A DNA stretch of 64,000 nucleotides from Sipunculus nudus. Lineage: Eukaryota > Annelida > Sipuncula > Golfingiida > Sipunculidae. Each line of letters opens with the position of its first letter. The stretch's first letter is position 1. Where the stretch lies: the NCBI GenBank assembly GCA_026874595.1, contig CM049309.1, positions 93,890,723 through 93,954,722 on the forward strand. Reading direction: 5' to 3'. The notes under the pieces were generated by a model, which did not search any database, was not told where the DNA came from, and saw only the letters and a program-made list of their open reading frames with translations. Positions 24,764-36,849 of this stretch are shown piece after piece. The position numbers and the translations under genes are program-made.

Positions 24764-24910
24764 TTGTACAATTTTGTACACCGACTTAAGAAAGTTAAGC
24801 GCAAAGCTAAGCCAAGCGCAAAGGGGTCCATGACGCCTTCCCGGGCCAGCTCCAGAACACCACGCACCGGGTCCAAGAAACGAAATCGGCCGAGAAAGCA
24901 TGCAAAGCAG
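24764..24910 (+). other. Candidate exon encoding a very basic segment
   Basis: A GC-rich island in AT-rich surroundings. One plus frame encodes a Lys/Arg/Ser-rich stretch (RLKKVKRKAKPSAKG, then SRASSRTPRTGSKKRNRPRK) typical of nuclear, nucleic-acid-binding tails. It ends in AAGCAG followed by GTTTGG, a weak donor, in phase 0. No clear acceptor is seen, although CTTAAG at 24785-24790 is possible. Composition and GC contrast favour real coding sequence. The protein is not recognised and no conserved domain is present. The minus frame is also open, which weakens the call. Confidence 0.35.
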
Positions 24911-25585
24911 GTTTGGGTCATTCTTAATTGGTGTTTCAGAAGATAATAATAACTTTTTTATTAATTAAAGGTAAAACCTTCAAGTAAAAAGCATATGCCT
25001 TTTTTAATCACAACTTTAATTTGGTATGAAAAAGAATTTAACAAAAAGAATATGAAATTATGCCCTGTGATACCTAATAGAACAATTTACCACATGTTCT
25101 GACAGGACTCATATTCGCATTCATGTATGTTGGTATACCTGACTAAGACTATGCATGATTCCTGGCTATTTGACTGTTTAGTAATTAGGGACATGGGATC
25201 AGTGGTGCCACTTATTTATTTTTGATTCTGTAAAAGCTGAAATAGTAATTTTAGCCTGAAAACCGTATGCATACGTGAGACATTTTGACCTGGGAAATCA
25301 TCACATGTTTTGCATCTCATCTCAAGACTGACATACCACAGTTCATTGAAACATTCAATGCACATGGCTTCAGAAAAATGAGATACTTATGAACATTTGT
25401 GAGATTTCACAACAGTTTAATCATATACATATACATTAAGTTTAGAAATTTACCGCATTTTTAGGATGATAGGTCTGGTTTGAATGCTGTTTTAAAAGCT
25501 CAAAACTCTGAATTATTAATATGCAGCACGGATATATTTATGTTACAAATATTTAAATTTTCACTTCTTGTATATTTATGTTCAG
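24911..25585. other. Possible intron or intergenic gap
   Basis: AT-rich. It ends in a good acceptor-like tract (TTCACTTCTTGTATATTTATGTTCAG), described here only by its last bases TATGTTCAG at 25577-25585. Confidence 0.25.
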
Positions 25586-25768
25586 ATGAAAGTTGCTATT
25601 ACTCTTGGGTGTTTACAAATCAGCTGGGAGTCATGGCCCATGGGCCACTTGTTAACCTTTTGCCTGACTGCATTCGTATATTGGATCCATATATGGTCGT
25701 ATGAAGGGACTTTCCCCACGCTGTATAATATATTATGTATGTCGACATACATGAACATTCACTGGTGA
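25586..25768 (+). other. Weak candidate terminal exon
   Basis: It follows a pyrimidine-rich CAG acceptor. Two plus frames are open: one stops at 25704, the other, in phase with the basic candidate exon at 24764-24910, stops at 25768. Neither shows a known motif. A pair of exons 24764-24910 and 25586-25768 is possible but unsupported by similarity. Confidence 0.18.
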
Positions 25769-27406
25769 TATTATTAAATGATTTATAATTATTTTTGATT
25801 AATATAAATATAAAGATAAACATTAACCTTTATATTCAAAATGTGAATATAAAGTTGTTTTTGTAGTTTTTACATGATTAAATTGTTGATAAAATACTTT
25901 GCAAATGTGTATAACATTCTTGTTGTATAATGCCAGGAGTCCAGGTCGGAGTGCAAGTTTATGGAAGGTCTTTATTGAGGCGAGTTCCTAGTCACTTTCA
26001 CATGATTTAATATATATGTTTTGCAGACCACAGCAGACACGACATAAACCCCATAATGAAGGGAAAAAAATCCAAATGCTCAAATGCACGTCATTTATCA
26101 CCCAAACCGACTTGGATAGAGACCAAAGCAAACCGGGTGATTCTCGAGTGCCCTGTATATGGTGAACACATGCACTGAGTAACGTGGCGGAAGGTGGATT
26201 ATTATGAATTTAACTGTATATTAAAAAAATAACAAAATGATATTTCCAGACTTTTGATCATTTGACAGTAGTTTATTTTTCCCTGCAGTTGGCGCTACTT
26301 GTGCAGGATTTTCTTTCTTCGTTTGACGATCTGGTATTTTACACTTTTTCCTAACTCAGTTTTCTACAGTCTTTAAATACTAGGCATGCATAATAAAATG
26401 GCTGAAACCATGTTAATATCCCGCTGCAGCTATTAGCATCACAGGCTTATTGATCATGCATCTTATGGCGATATAACACGCCACTGCTAGAGCCATGGTT
26501 CAAAAAGGCTCTCAAGAATGGGATATATTTTTGTTAAGTCGTGCAAAACTATGTTGACACAAACATGGCACCCATCTATTTTGGATGACAGCTGATCTGT
26601 TAAATTCAAATGTCTTGGTTCTTGGTTGCCCATGTTTTTTGTAGTTTATACCCCATCACTCCAACTGAAAACAATGTAGGCCTATGTAGCACTTATGAAA
26701 ATCCAATTATAAGGTAACTTTAAATCTAGTATTTTGTATGTCTGTTGAATTTTAAGGGATTCTAGCAGGGGTCTGGAGATTATATTGGCATCACTCATGC
26801 CATGTATTTCGAGTAATGAATTATTTATTTATAATAACGCATGTTATGATGTATGCAAATTTTAGTGCAAAGTAAAGGCTTTTTATTTATTATTTATTAT
26901 CGCACATTATCGCACAACTGCTCACAAGCGCTGATACTATAAAATTGTGATAGTAAAAATTAAAGCGATAAAAGTAAATTTATACAAGTCGTAGATTAAA
27001 ACGAAAAATCAGCTTAAAATATGACTAAATGGTGATACAATTACCATTCAGGTAAGTTAAGTAACAACTATTAAGTATTTATACTTATTATAGACTTTGG
27101 ATCTTAATCACTGGTCATGTTTAAAATTTACAGGTCATAAGCATTTCTAAACAGGTATGCCTTCAGTCTATTTTTAAACTATTCAAGTCTAAATGCGTCT
27201 CGTAAATAATCTGGTAAGGTGAATTTTTTAAATAATCAATATATAGTTCATGTTATATGAGGCCTGGACACAGAAAGGTCACTGTACGACCATACTTAAA
27301 TACGAATATATTTGAAAATATTGGATTTGATTACATGTTAAATATTAGGGTACTCCACCCGGATCATAAGATGTGCACTGATTTGATAGACAGGTTAAGT
27401 GGAAGC
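25769..27406. other. AT-rich gap, no gene
   Basis: No recognisable coding segment, RNA or repeat unit was found in about 1.6 kb. Confidence 0.5.
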
Positions 27407-29083
27407 AATCAGTGGCTATACGGTGCCTGAACCCTCTTCTGTTTGAACTGTATAATCAGTGGCTATACGGTGCCTGAACTCTTCTGTTTGAACTGTATAA
27501 TCAGTGGCTATACGGTGCCTGAACCCTCTTCTGTTTGAACTGTATAATCAGTGGCTATACGGTGCCTGAACCCTCTTCTGTTTGAACTGTATAATCAGTG
27601 GCTATACGGTGCCTGAACCCTCTTCTGTTTGAACTGTATAATCAGTGGCTATACGGTGCCTGAACCCTCTTCTGTTTGAACTGTATAATCAGTGGCTATA
27701 CGGTGCCTGAACCCTCTTCTGTTTGAACTGTATAATCAGTGGCTATACGGTGCCTGAACCCTCTTCTGTTTGAACTGTATAATCAGTGGCTATACGGTGC
27801 CTGAACCCTCTTCTGTTTGAACTGTATAATCAGTGGCTATACGTTGCCTGAACCCTCTTCTGTTTGAACTGTATAATCAGTGGCTATACGGTGCCTGAAC
27901 CCTCTTCTGTTTGAACTGTATAATCAGTGGCTATACGGTGCCTGAACCCTCTTCTGTTTGAACTGTATAATCAGTGGCTATACGGTGCCTGAACCCTCTT
28001 CTGTTTGAACTGTATAATCAGTGGCTATACGGTGCCTGAACCCTCTTCTGTTTGAACTGTATAATCAGTGGCTATACGGTGCCTGAACTCTTCTGTTTGA
28101 ACTGTATAATCAGTGGCTATACGGTGCCTGAACCCTCTTCTGTTTGAACTGTATAATCAGTGGCTATACGGTGCCTGAACCCTCTTCTGTTTGAACTGTA
28201 TAATCAGTGGCTATACGGTGCCTGAACCCTCTTCTGGTTGAACTGTATAATCAGGGGCTACACGGTGCATGAACCCTCTTCTGATTGAACTGTATAATCA
28301 GTGGCTATACGGTGCCTGAACCCTCTTCTGTTTGAACTGTATAATCAGTGGCTATACGGTGCCTGAACCCTCTTCTGTTTGAACTGTATAATCAGTGGCT
28401 ATACGTTGCCTGAACCCTCTTCTGTTTGAACTGTATAATCAGTGGCTATACGGTGCCTGAACCCTCTTCTGTTTGAACTGTATAATCAGTGGCTATACGT
28501 GCCTGAACCCTCTTCTGTTTGAACTGTATAATCAGTGGCTATACGGTGCCTGAACCCTCTTCTGTTTGAACTGTATAATCAGTGGCTATACGGTGCCTGA
28601 ACCCTCTTCTGTTTGAACTGTATAATCAGTGGCTATACGGTGCCTGAACCCTCTTCTGTTTGAACTGTATAATCAGTGGCTATACGGTGCCTGAACTCTT
28701 CTGTTTGAACTGTATAATCAGTGGCTATACGGTGCCTGAACCCTCTTCTGTTTGAACTGTATAATCAGTGGCTATACGGTGCCTGAACCCTCTTCTGTTT
28801 GAACTGTATAATCAGTGGCTATATGGTGCCTGAACCCTCTTCTGGTTGAACTGTATAATCAGTGGCTATACGGTGCCTGAACCCTCTTCTGTTTGAACTG
28901 TATAATCAGTTGCTATACGGTGCCTGAACCCTCTTTTGTTTGAACTGTATAATCAGTGGCTATACGGTGCCTGAACCCTCTTCTGTTTGAACTGTATAAT
29001 CAGTGGCTATACGGTGCCTGAACCCTCTTCTGTTTGAACTGTATAATCAGTGGCTATACGGTGCCTTAACCCTCTTCAGTTTG
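27407..29083 (+). repeat. 47 bp satellite, about 36 near-identical copies
   Basis: The unit is 47 bp with core segments AATCAGTGGCTATACGGTGC, CTGAACCCTCTTCTG and TTTGAACTGTAT. Most copies are identical. A 45 bp variant (TGAACTCTTCTG) occurs at 27475, 28084 and 28692, and a CTGGTTG variant at 28234 and 28842, revealing a higher-order period of 608-609 bp (13 monomers). Copies near both edges and around 28235-28285 carry more changes. Because 47 is not a multiple of three, no frame stays open. There are no spacers, so it is not a CRISPR array. Confidence 0.97.
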
Positions 29084-29529
29084 CGTAGAGAGATGCATAT
29101 ATAATATCAAGTCTTACAAAGTGGGTCCTTTCAAAGCTCCTCACGTAGCGGTTATACACTGCAGTTGTCCCAAATCTCTTCTCGTGTAACAGACGCTTTG
29201 TATTACAAGATTTTCTTGGTTCGAAGATTAGGGTGTGCAAAGAGCAAAGAAATGTAATCAGACCAATATGAGAGCATGGTATCGCAATGTGCATCCAGCT
29301 CCAAATTAAAAAAAAAATACGACACCTGCTTTCATTGGTCTGATTACACCGTTTCTGGCACGGGGCCATGGATCAGACCAACGGCAGCGAATGTCGTATG
29401 GTTAAAATTATGCGGGTGTTGTAGGTTGAATGATCTTGAATGTTCAAATCAAATGTAAATAATGATTACAAAGAGTGTTAAAATTTAGCAAGAATTACAA
29501 TCATACCCAATACATGTATATCGTATTGT
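29084..29529. repeat. Gap with 14 bp inverted repeat
   Basis: GTAATCAGACCAAT (29254-29267) and its exact complement ATTGGTCTGATTAC (29334-29347) are 66 bases apart. They may be arms of a small foldback or MITE remnant. A 97-codon minus open frame crosses it and has no known motif. Confidence 0.5.
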
Positions 29530-30446
29530 GTGGTGGGAGTGAAGAAAATGTTCCTGTTGGATAGGTTGGCCACTGTTCTCTATGTCATAGGGATGCTTTG
29601 CCCAGGTTTAGGTTTGCTGGGGGCTCCTGCTAGTGCCCCGGTGAATTGTCCCTCTCACATTTTCTCACCAAAGAAGGCCATGGCAAAGCTTAAGTCATTC
29701 AGACTCCTTTTATTTCTTTCTGTGAGGCCCTATTTACCATCGCTAAATAGCAGCAATGCGAAAAAAGGAGCAAAGTGCGCAAGTCTCTCTCTGCTAGTAC
29801 ACAGCCTCTCCATCAGCTAGCCCTATGCAGTGCCTCCACGCGGCGACACATGGAAACTGAGCACCCTTGGACTCAGGCTAAACTTCAGGGGACTCGGAGA
29901 AGGTTTACCAACGCGTGGATATGCCCTGGTGTCCATGAACCAAACCACCAGCTATGGGTTAAATAGCTTCACTGCCTTGAGGATCTCTCGGGAGAGAGAA
30001 AGGCTAAAGGAGTAAAACCTGACAGAAAATCTGGAGCCGGAGTCCCAAAGGCAGTTCGAGGCTTTATTCAGCAACGTTCTGGCAACTCCTCCGACTGCAC
30101 TGGAACCATGCTTATTTGTATCTGCCTTTCAGGAATATTTCAGTGGACGTGAAAGGGGGGGGGGGGGCTAGCAGGGTAAGCCTATCCCCCATACTCACCT
30201 ACCTAGGCTTTTTGCGCAATGTAGAGGACACTCTAGCTTCGCTTCACAACGTCGACACAACATGAGAACAGCAGTTTACTGCTTCCGACGGTGGGAGAGG
30301 CCATCGCGTGTCATTGGGCAACCCCCAACCAGTAAGGTGCTGCCTGTTAGCTTCACTGGGTGTGTGAGGTTTAGGGTGAAAACCGACAAGCGCATCCACA
30401 ACTGTGCACCCAGCAATGAAAAGAGGTAAACACATACTCCTGCCCT
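29530..30446 (+). other. Probable 5' region of the LINE relic
   Basis: GC-richer than its surroundings, ending at the start of the endonuclease relic. Short frames at 29530-29820 and 29830-30015 have no recognised motif. A G-run lies at about 30156-30168. I infer this is the element's leader or a degraded first open frame; the sequence itself does not prove it. Confidence 0.4.
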
Positions 30447-30480
30447 AAATCTGGGCACATGGAGTCAGGACCAGGATATC

Positions 30481-30513
<33 letters not shown>

Positions 30514-31308
30514 AACTTGCAAGAAATCAACGACCCTCGCAAGACTGCCGTCATTGATACGGGGCTAAGCAGACTGCAGATGGACATTGTCGCCTTGCAA
30601 GAGACAAGACTCCCAGGAACAGGAAGAATGAAAGAAAAAGACTTCTCCTTTTTTTATGGCAGGGGAAACCTCCAGATGAAACCAGAGAGCATTGAATGGG
30701 ATTCACTGTTCGAAACGGCCTGCTCGGATGCATCACCGCACCTACAGTGGGATCTGAGAGAATCCTGTCCTTTCAACTTCACTCCTCAGTTGGACAAGTC
30801 CACTAATTAGTGCCCACGCACCAACATTGACATCCTCGGCAGAAGCTAAGGACCTCAACGCTGTCATCAAACATCCCAGCAAACGAGGCAATCTTCATCC
30901 TTGGCGATTTTAACGCCAGATTAGATGCTTAACTCAGCTCCTGGCCATTGTGTTAGGGGTAGTTCGGAACTGGTAAGAAGGATGAAAATGGCCTTCACGA
31001 TACGTGCATCAGCAACACATTCTTCAGCACCAAGCCTCAACACAGAGTCTCACGTAGACATCCCCGATCGAAACACTGGCACCAACTAAATCTGATTCTT
31101 ATATGGCGTTCCAGCTTACCCAGCATCATGGTCACACGCAGCTACCAGAGTGCTGACTGCGACACGGACCACTTCTAGTGTGCAGCAAGGTGAAACTGCG
31201 CCTGAAAAAGCTGCATCACTCGAGAAAGGAAGGCAGACCCCGCATTGGCACCAACTGCATACGCAGCAAGCAGAAAGGGGAGAAGGAAGCAAAAGCACTC
31301 GAAGAATC
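30447..31308 (+). pseudogene. LINE endonuclease (EEP/AP-type) domain relic
   Basis: Translation in shifting frames gives the non-LTR retrotransposon endonuclease motifs in order: LGTW near 30450; LQMDIVALQETRLPGTG at 30574-30621 (catalytic Glu in QETR); HAPT near 30815; ILGDFNAR ending at 30920 (Asp/Asn); CISNTFFSTKPQHRVS near 31008-31050; DCDTDHF at 31154-31174 (terminal His motif); and the linker KEAKALEES ending at about 31309. The family is often misannotated as craniofacial development protein 2 (from memory). It nicks target DNA for target-primed reverse transcription. A run of about 29 T (30483-30511) interrupts the start, and there are several frameshifts and stops, so it is dead. It ends abruptly where the 112 bp satellite begins. 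Confidence 0.85.
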
Positions 31309-31315
31309 CCCAGTC

Positions 31316-34300
31316 AAGACGTGAGCTAACCTCGAGATCACTGTGATATCATTAGAGAGTCACGGGTGTGAGTTCATAACTATGAACCAACTGTGAACTC
31401 ATTGTTAGGTCACAGCAGTGAGTTCATGTCTGTTACACAACATTGAGTTCACAGTGATATCACAGAGTGACGTCAAAAATGTGACACCACGGTGAATTCA
31501 CAACCGTGAGCTCACAGTGATATCATGGCATGAGTTCATGTTTGTTACACAACAGTGAGTTCACAGTGATATCACATGATGACGTCAAAAATATGACATC
31601 ACGGTGAATTCACAACCGTGAGCTCACAGTGATATCATGGCATGAGTTCATTTTTGTTACACAACAGTGAGTTCACAGTGATATCACAGGATGACGTCAA
31701 AAATGTGACACCACGGTGAATTCACAACCGTGAGCTCACAGTGATATCATGGCATGAGTTCATGTCTGTTACACAACAGCGAGTTCAAAGTTATATCACA
31801 GGATGACATCAAAAATGTGACACCACGGTGAATTCACAACCATTTGCTCACAGTGATATCATGGGATGAGTTCATGTCTGTTACACAACAGTGAGTTCAC
31901 AATGATATCTCAGGATGACGTTATAAATGTAACACCACAGTGAATTCATAACCATGAGTTCACAATGATGGCATTGCTTGAGTTCATTTCTGTTACACAA
32001 CAGTGAGTTCACAGTGAAATCACAGGATGACGTCAAAAATGTGAAACCACGGTGAATTCACAACCGTGAGCTCACAGTGATATCATGGCATGAGTTCATG
32101 TCTGTTACCCAACAGCGAGTTCAAAGTTATATCACAGGATGACATCAAAAATGTGACACCACGGTGAATTCACAACCGTTTGCTCACAGTGATATCATGG
32201 GATGAGTTCATGTCTGTTACCCAACAGTGAGTTCACAATGATATCTCAGGATGACGTTATAAATGTAACACCACAGTGAATTCATAACCATGAGTTCATA
32301 ATGATGGCATTGCTTGAGTTAATTTCTGTTACACAACATTGAGTTCACAGTGATATCCCAGGATGAGGATAAAAAATGTGACACCACTGTGAATTCACAA
32401 CAGTGAACTCAAAATGATATAATAGCATGTGAGCCCGCGTCTCAAAATGAGACGCCGCGGTGAATTCACAACCGTGAGCTCACAGTGATAGCATAGCAGT
32501 GTGCTCATGTCTGTTACACAACAGTGAGTTCACAGTGAAATCACAGGATGACGTCAAAAATGTGAAACCACGGTGAATTCACAACCGTTTGCTCACAGTG
32601 ATATCATGGCATGAGTTCATGTCTGTTACCCAACAGTGAGTTCACAATGATATCTCAGGATGACGTTATAAATGTAACACCACAGTGAATTCATAACCAT
32701 GAGTTCATAATGATGGCATTGCTTGAGTTAATTTCTGTTACACAACATTGAGTTCACAGTGATATCCCAGGATGAGGATAAAAAATGTGACACCACTGTG
32801 AATTCACAACAGTGAACTCAAAATGATATAATAGCATGTGAGCTCGCGTCTCAAAATGAGACGCCGCGGTGAATTCACAACCGTGAGCTCACAGTGATAG
32901 CATAGCAGTGTGCTCATGTCTGTTACACAACAGTGAGTTCACAGTGAAATCACAGGATGACGTCAAAAATGTGAAACCACGGTGAATTCACAACCGTTTG
33001 CTCACAGTGATATCATGGGATGAGTTCATGTCTGTTACCCAACAGTGAGTTCACAATGATATCTCAGGATGACGTTATAAATGTAACACCACAGTGAATT
33101 CATAACCATGAGTTCACAATGATGGCATTGCTTGAGTTCATTTCTGTTACACAACATTGGGTTCACAGTGATATCCCAGGATAAGGTAAAAAAATGTGAC
33201 ACCACTGTGAATTCACAACAGTGAGCTCAAAATGATATAATAGCATGTGAGCTCACGTTTCAAAATCAGACTCCGCGGTTAATTCACAACCGTGAGCTCA
33301 CAGTGATAGCATAGCATGAGTTCATGTCTGTACACAACAGTGAGTTCACAGTAATATCATAGGATGACGTCAAAATGAGACTCCGCGGTGAATTCACAAC
33401 CGTGAGCACACAGTGAAAGCATGACATGAGGTCATGTCTCTTACACAACAGTGAGTTCACAGTGATATCAAAGGATGACGTCAAATTTTGACACCGCGGA
33501 GAATTCACAGTGATATCAGAGAGATATCTCAGGATGACTTCAAAATGTGACAGCACGGTGAATTTACGGCTGTGAAATCTCAGTGATATCATGGCATGAG
33601 TTCATGTTTGTTACACAACAGTGAGTTCACAGTGATATCACAGGATGACGTCAAAAATGTGACACCACTGTGAATTCACAACCGAGTTCACAGTGAAATC
33701 ATGGCATGAGTTCATGTCTCTTACACAACAGTCAGTTCACAGTGATATCAAAGGATGACGTCAAATTTTGACACCGCGGTGAATTCACAACCATGAGCTC
33801 ACAGTGATAGCATAGAAATGAGCTCATGTATGATATACAACAATCAGTTCACAATGATATCATAGGGAAACGTAAAAAATGTGACACCAAGGTGAATTCA
33901 TAACCGTGAGCTCACAGTAATATCATGGCATGAGTTCATGTATGTTACACAATAGTGAGTCCATAATGATATCTCAGGATGATATACAAATATGACACCG
34001 CGGAGAAGTCACAACCGTGAGCGCACAGTGACGGTATAGCAGTGAGCTCATGTATGTTACACAACGATGAGGTCACAGTGATGTCGTGGCATGAGTTCAT
34101 GTATGTTACACAACAGTGAGATTACAGTGATATCTCAGGATGACGTTAAAAATGTGACACCGTGATGAAAACACAACCGTGAGTTCACAGTGATGGCATT
34201 GCTTGAGTTGATGTTCGTTACAAAAGAGTGTGTTCACAGTAATAGCAGAGAATGACGTCATAATGTGACACCTCAGAGAATTCACAACCGAGAGTTCTGT

Positions 34301-34928
34301 GTGATATCAAGGCATGAGTTCCTTTCTGTTACACAAAAGTGAGTTCACAGTGTTATCACAGGATGACGTCAAAAATGTGACATCGTGGTAAAATCACAAC
34401 CGTGAGCTCACAGCAATATCATGACATGAGTTCATGTCTGTAACACAACAGTGAGTTCCCAATGATATCACAGGATGACATAAAAATGTGATACCACAAT
34501 GAATTCACAATTGTGAGCTCACAGTGAAAGCATGACATGAGGTCATGTGTATTTCACAACAGCTGGTTCAGAGTGATATCTCAGGAGATGTTAAAATGTG
34601 ACAGCACGGTTTATTTACAGCAACAGTGAGTTCACAATGATATCAAAGGATGACGTCAAAATCTGACACCACATCGAATTCACAACTGTGAGCTCACAGT
34701 GATAGCATGGCATGAGGTCATGTCTGTTACACAACAGTTAGTTCGGAGTGATATCTCAGGATGACGTCAAAATGTGACACTGCGGTTAATTCACGGCCGT
34801 AGACTAATAGTGATAGTACTGTATATAGCACTGAGCTCAAGCATGTTACACAACAGTGAGTTCACGGTTATATCACTGGATGAAATGGCACCGCAGTGAA
34901 TTCACACTGTGAGCTCACAGTGATAGCA
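31316..34928 (+). repeat. 112 bp satellite made of TGA-NN-TCA palindromes
   Basis: Monomer period is 112 bp (ACACAACAG at 31547, 31659 and 31771), about 32 monomers. Within it a 409 bp higher-order unit is visible (GTGAGCYCGCG at 32429 and 32838, its relative at 33247). Each monomer strings together eight-base palindromes: TGAATTCA, TGAGCTCA, TGATATCA, TGACGTCA, and the near-palindrome TGAGTTCA, usually as GTGA-NN-TCAC, spaced about 10-20 bp apart. More than a dozen exact TGACGTCA (CRE-type) sites are present. The right third (33400-34928) is more diverged. No coding frame. Confidence 0.95.
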
Positions 34929-36779
34929 TGTTACACTCCAAACGTGAAATTGCCCACATCATGAAATGGGCAGTTATTTTACCCATTTCGTGAACTGGGC
35001 AACCACTTTGCCGAATGAAATGGGCAAATTCACTAAATGCTGCTTGCCCAGTTCATGAAATGAGCAAGAAAACTGTTGCCCATTTCATGAAATGCGCACC
35101 TTTTAAACCTTTAAATCTCTAATGGATTCTGATTACCCATTCTAGCTAATATTAGATAAGGCATATATGTAAAAAATCCCTGTTTTGTGTCAGATGAAAA
35201 CAAAACATTAGAATAATTCTCTACACTTTATTTTTATTATAAACACGTATTATATCATACAAATCAGCTTGACCGTATAAGTAAATATAATAATATTTAG
35301 CTCCAATGACAATGATACATTTCACTATATTTCAGTATATATGTTTTGATATTTTTAGTAGTATTCGTGGGGTTCACAATCTAATGTTAATCATCATATG
35401 AAACATTTAAATATTTCAGGTTCTTCAATGGCTGTTTGATGATCAAAGTAAATTGTTAACGTAGCACAAGTGAAAATATGGTTTCCTTTCAGGGTTTTCA
35501 ATATTTGATGTATTAAAATACTTGAATGGGTTTCAGCAGGAATGTTTAAGGTTTTTAATTTGAAACTTTTAAGATCTATATATACTTAAATATTATACTT
35601 TACCAGTTTATACTATAATATTGTTTATTTTCTCACATCTCAGAGAAAACATTTTGAAACACTTATTTAACGGCAGGTTTAAATAATTATTTCATCTTAA
35701 TAATGTTTAAATGATTGCTATATAAAATAATTAGTTCATGCACTTTAATTGAGTTTGATCTGTTGCTTTATGGAAAACATTAAGTCTGATTTCTAGTACA
35801 GGTATTCATAATCATGTAAATGAGATGCTGTTTTCAGTAGGGTCTTAAATATTTTCAGATTATGAGGGCTATAAAAATCAAAATCAAATATAGCTCAGTT
35901 ACATTTTTAATTTGATATATCTACAAGTTGAAGAAATATATATTCTCTCAATATGTAATATTTATCTAAGCTCATCATGTAATATATGTTCAAACAGCTT
36001 TTAGGTCTGAAATTCACAAATGTGCATGTACTCACTTTTCTGGAATTTAAATAATATATTAATATATGCTTTGAATGTCACCAAGATACCAATTGGCTAA
36101 TCATTTGAAAATAACTGGGCAAGCAAAGTATACTTCTGACTCAGATGTCACTATATAGACCAACAGTTAGTAACAATCCTATGATTCACAAAGACCATTT
36201 TTAATTTAGCAGTTGAAACAAACAACCTACAAAGCATGAACTCAGTACCAACTCAGTGTGGTCAGTTAATAAGTACATACAAGTACTTTGAAGGTTTCAT
36301 TAGTTAAGTGATTATCAGGCCATAGAGCTATGAGATTGATGAAACTTACCAATATCAGTTACTCATATTTCATGTTTCTAAAATAATTTAATGTAATTGG
36401 TAATAAATAAATAATGTAAAATATAGCTTAGTAATAATTATGTACATTAATATATTAATAATTGAAAACTAGATTTATATCAATATATACATATAACTAT
36501 ATACCTATAAAATGTTAGCTGCAAATATGTCTTTTTTCACTTTATCAATTACGATTAACTCAATCAAAATAGGGAAAGGTGTTCCATGCACATTATACAT
36601 TCAATTATAGTATTCCTTAATACTTACAGAACTGAGAAATATATTGCCGATTGTTAAGTTGCTCATTTCATGAAATGGCCAAGCAGAATTTAGTGATTTT
36701 GCCCATTTCACGTAATGGGCAAAATAACTGCCCCTTTCATGCACGGCCCATTTAATGTGCAATATCACATCTGGGGCGT

Positions 36780-36783
<4 letters not shown>
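34929..36783. mobile_element. Non-autonomous DNA transposon, 1855 bp, long TIRs
   Basis: The left end TGTTACACTCCAAACGTGAA and the complement of the right end, TGTTACGCCCCAGATGTGAT, match, and the similarity continues for about 140 bases on each side (GGGCAGTTATTTT, CCCATTTCGTGAA versus CCCATTACGTGAA, TCACTAAATGCTGCTT versus TCACTAAATTCTGCTT, CATGAAATGAGCAA). The terminal zones contain repeated palindromes of the type GCCCATTTCATGAAATGGGC, probable transposase-binding sites. The 1.5 kb interior is AT-rich with no open frame, so the element depends on a transposase elsewhere. It sits at the right edge of the 112 bp satellite. Its superfamily is not recognised; no target duplication longer than 1-2 bp is evident. 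Confidence 0.85.

Positions 36784-36846
<63 letters not shown>
36784..36846. repeat. (AT)n microsatellite
   Basis: About 63 bases of uninterrupted AT repeat abutting the transposon's right end. Confidence 0.95.

Positions 36847-36849
<3 letters not shown>

Noticed and set aside
27407-29083. CRISPR-like direct repeats
   Set aside because: The copies are contiguous with no spacers, and the context is eukaryotic; it is a satellite.
33284-33592. 102-codon minus open frame in the 112 bp satellite
   Set aside because: It is a by-product of the tandem repeat; neighbouring monomers do not keep the frame.
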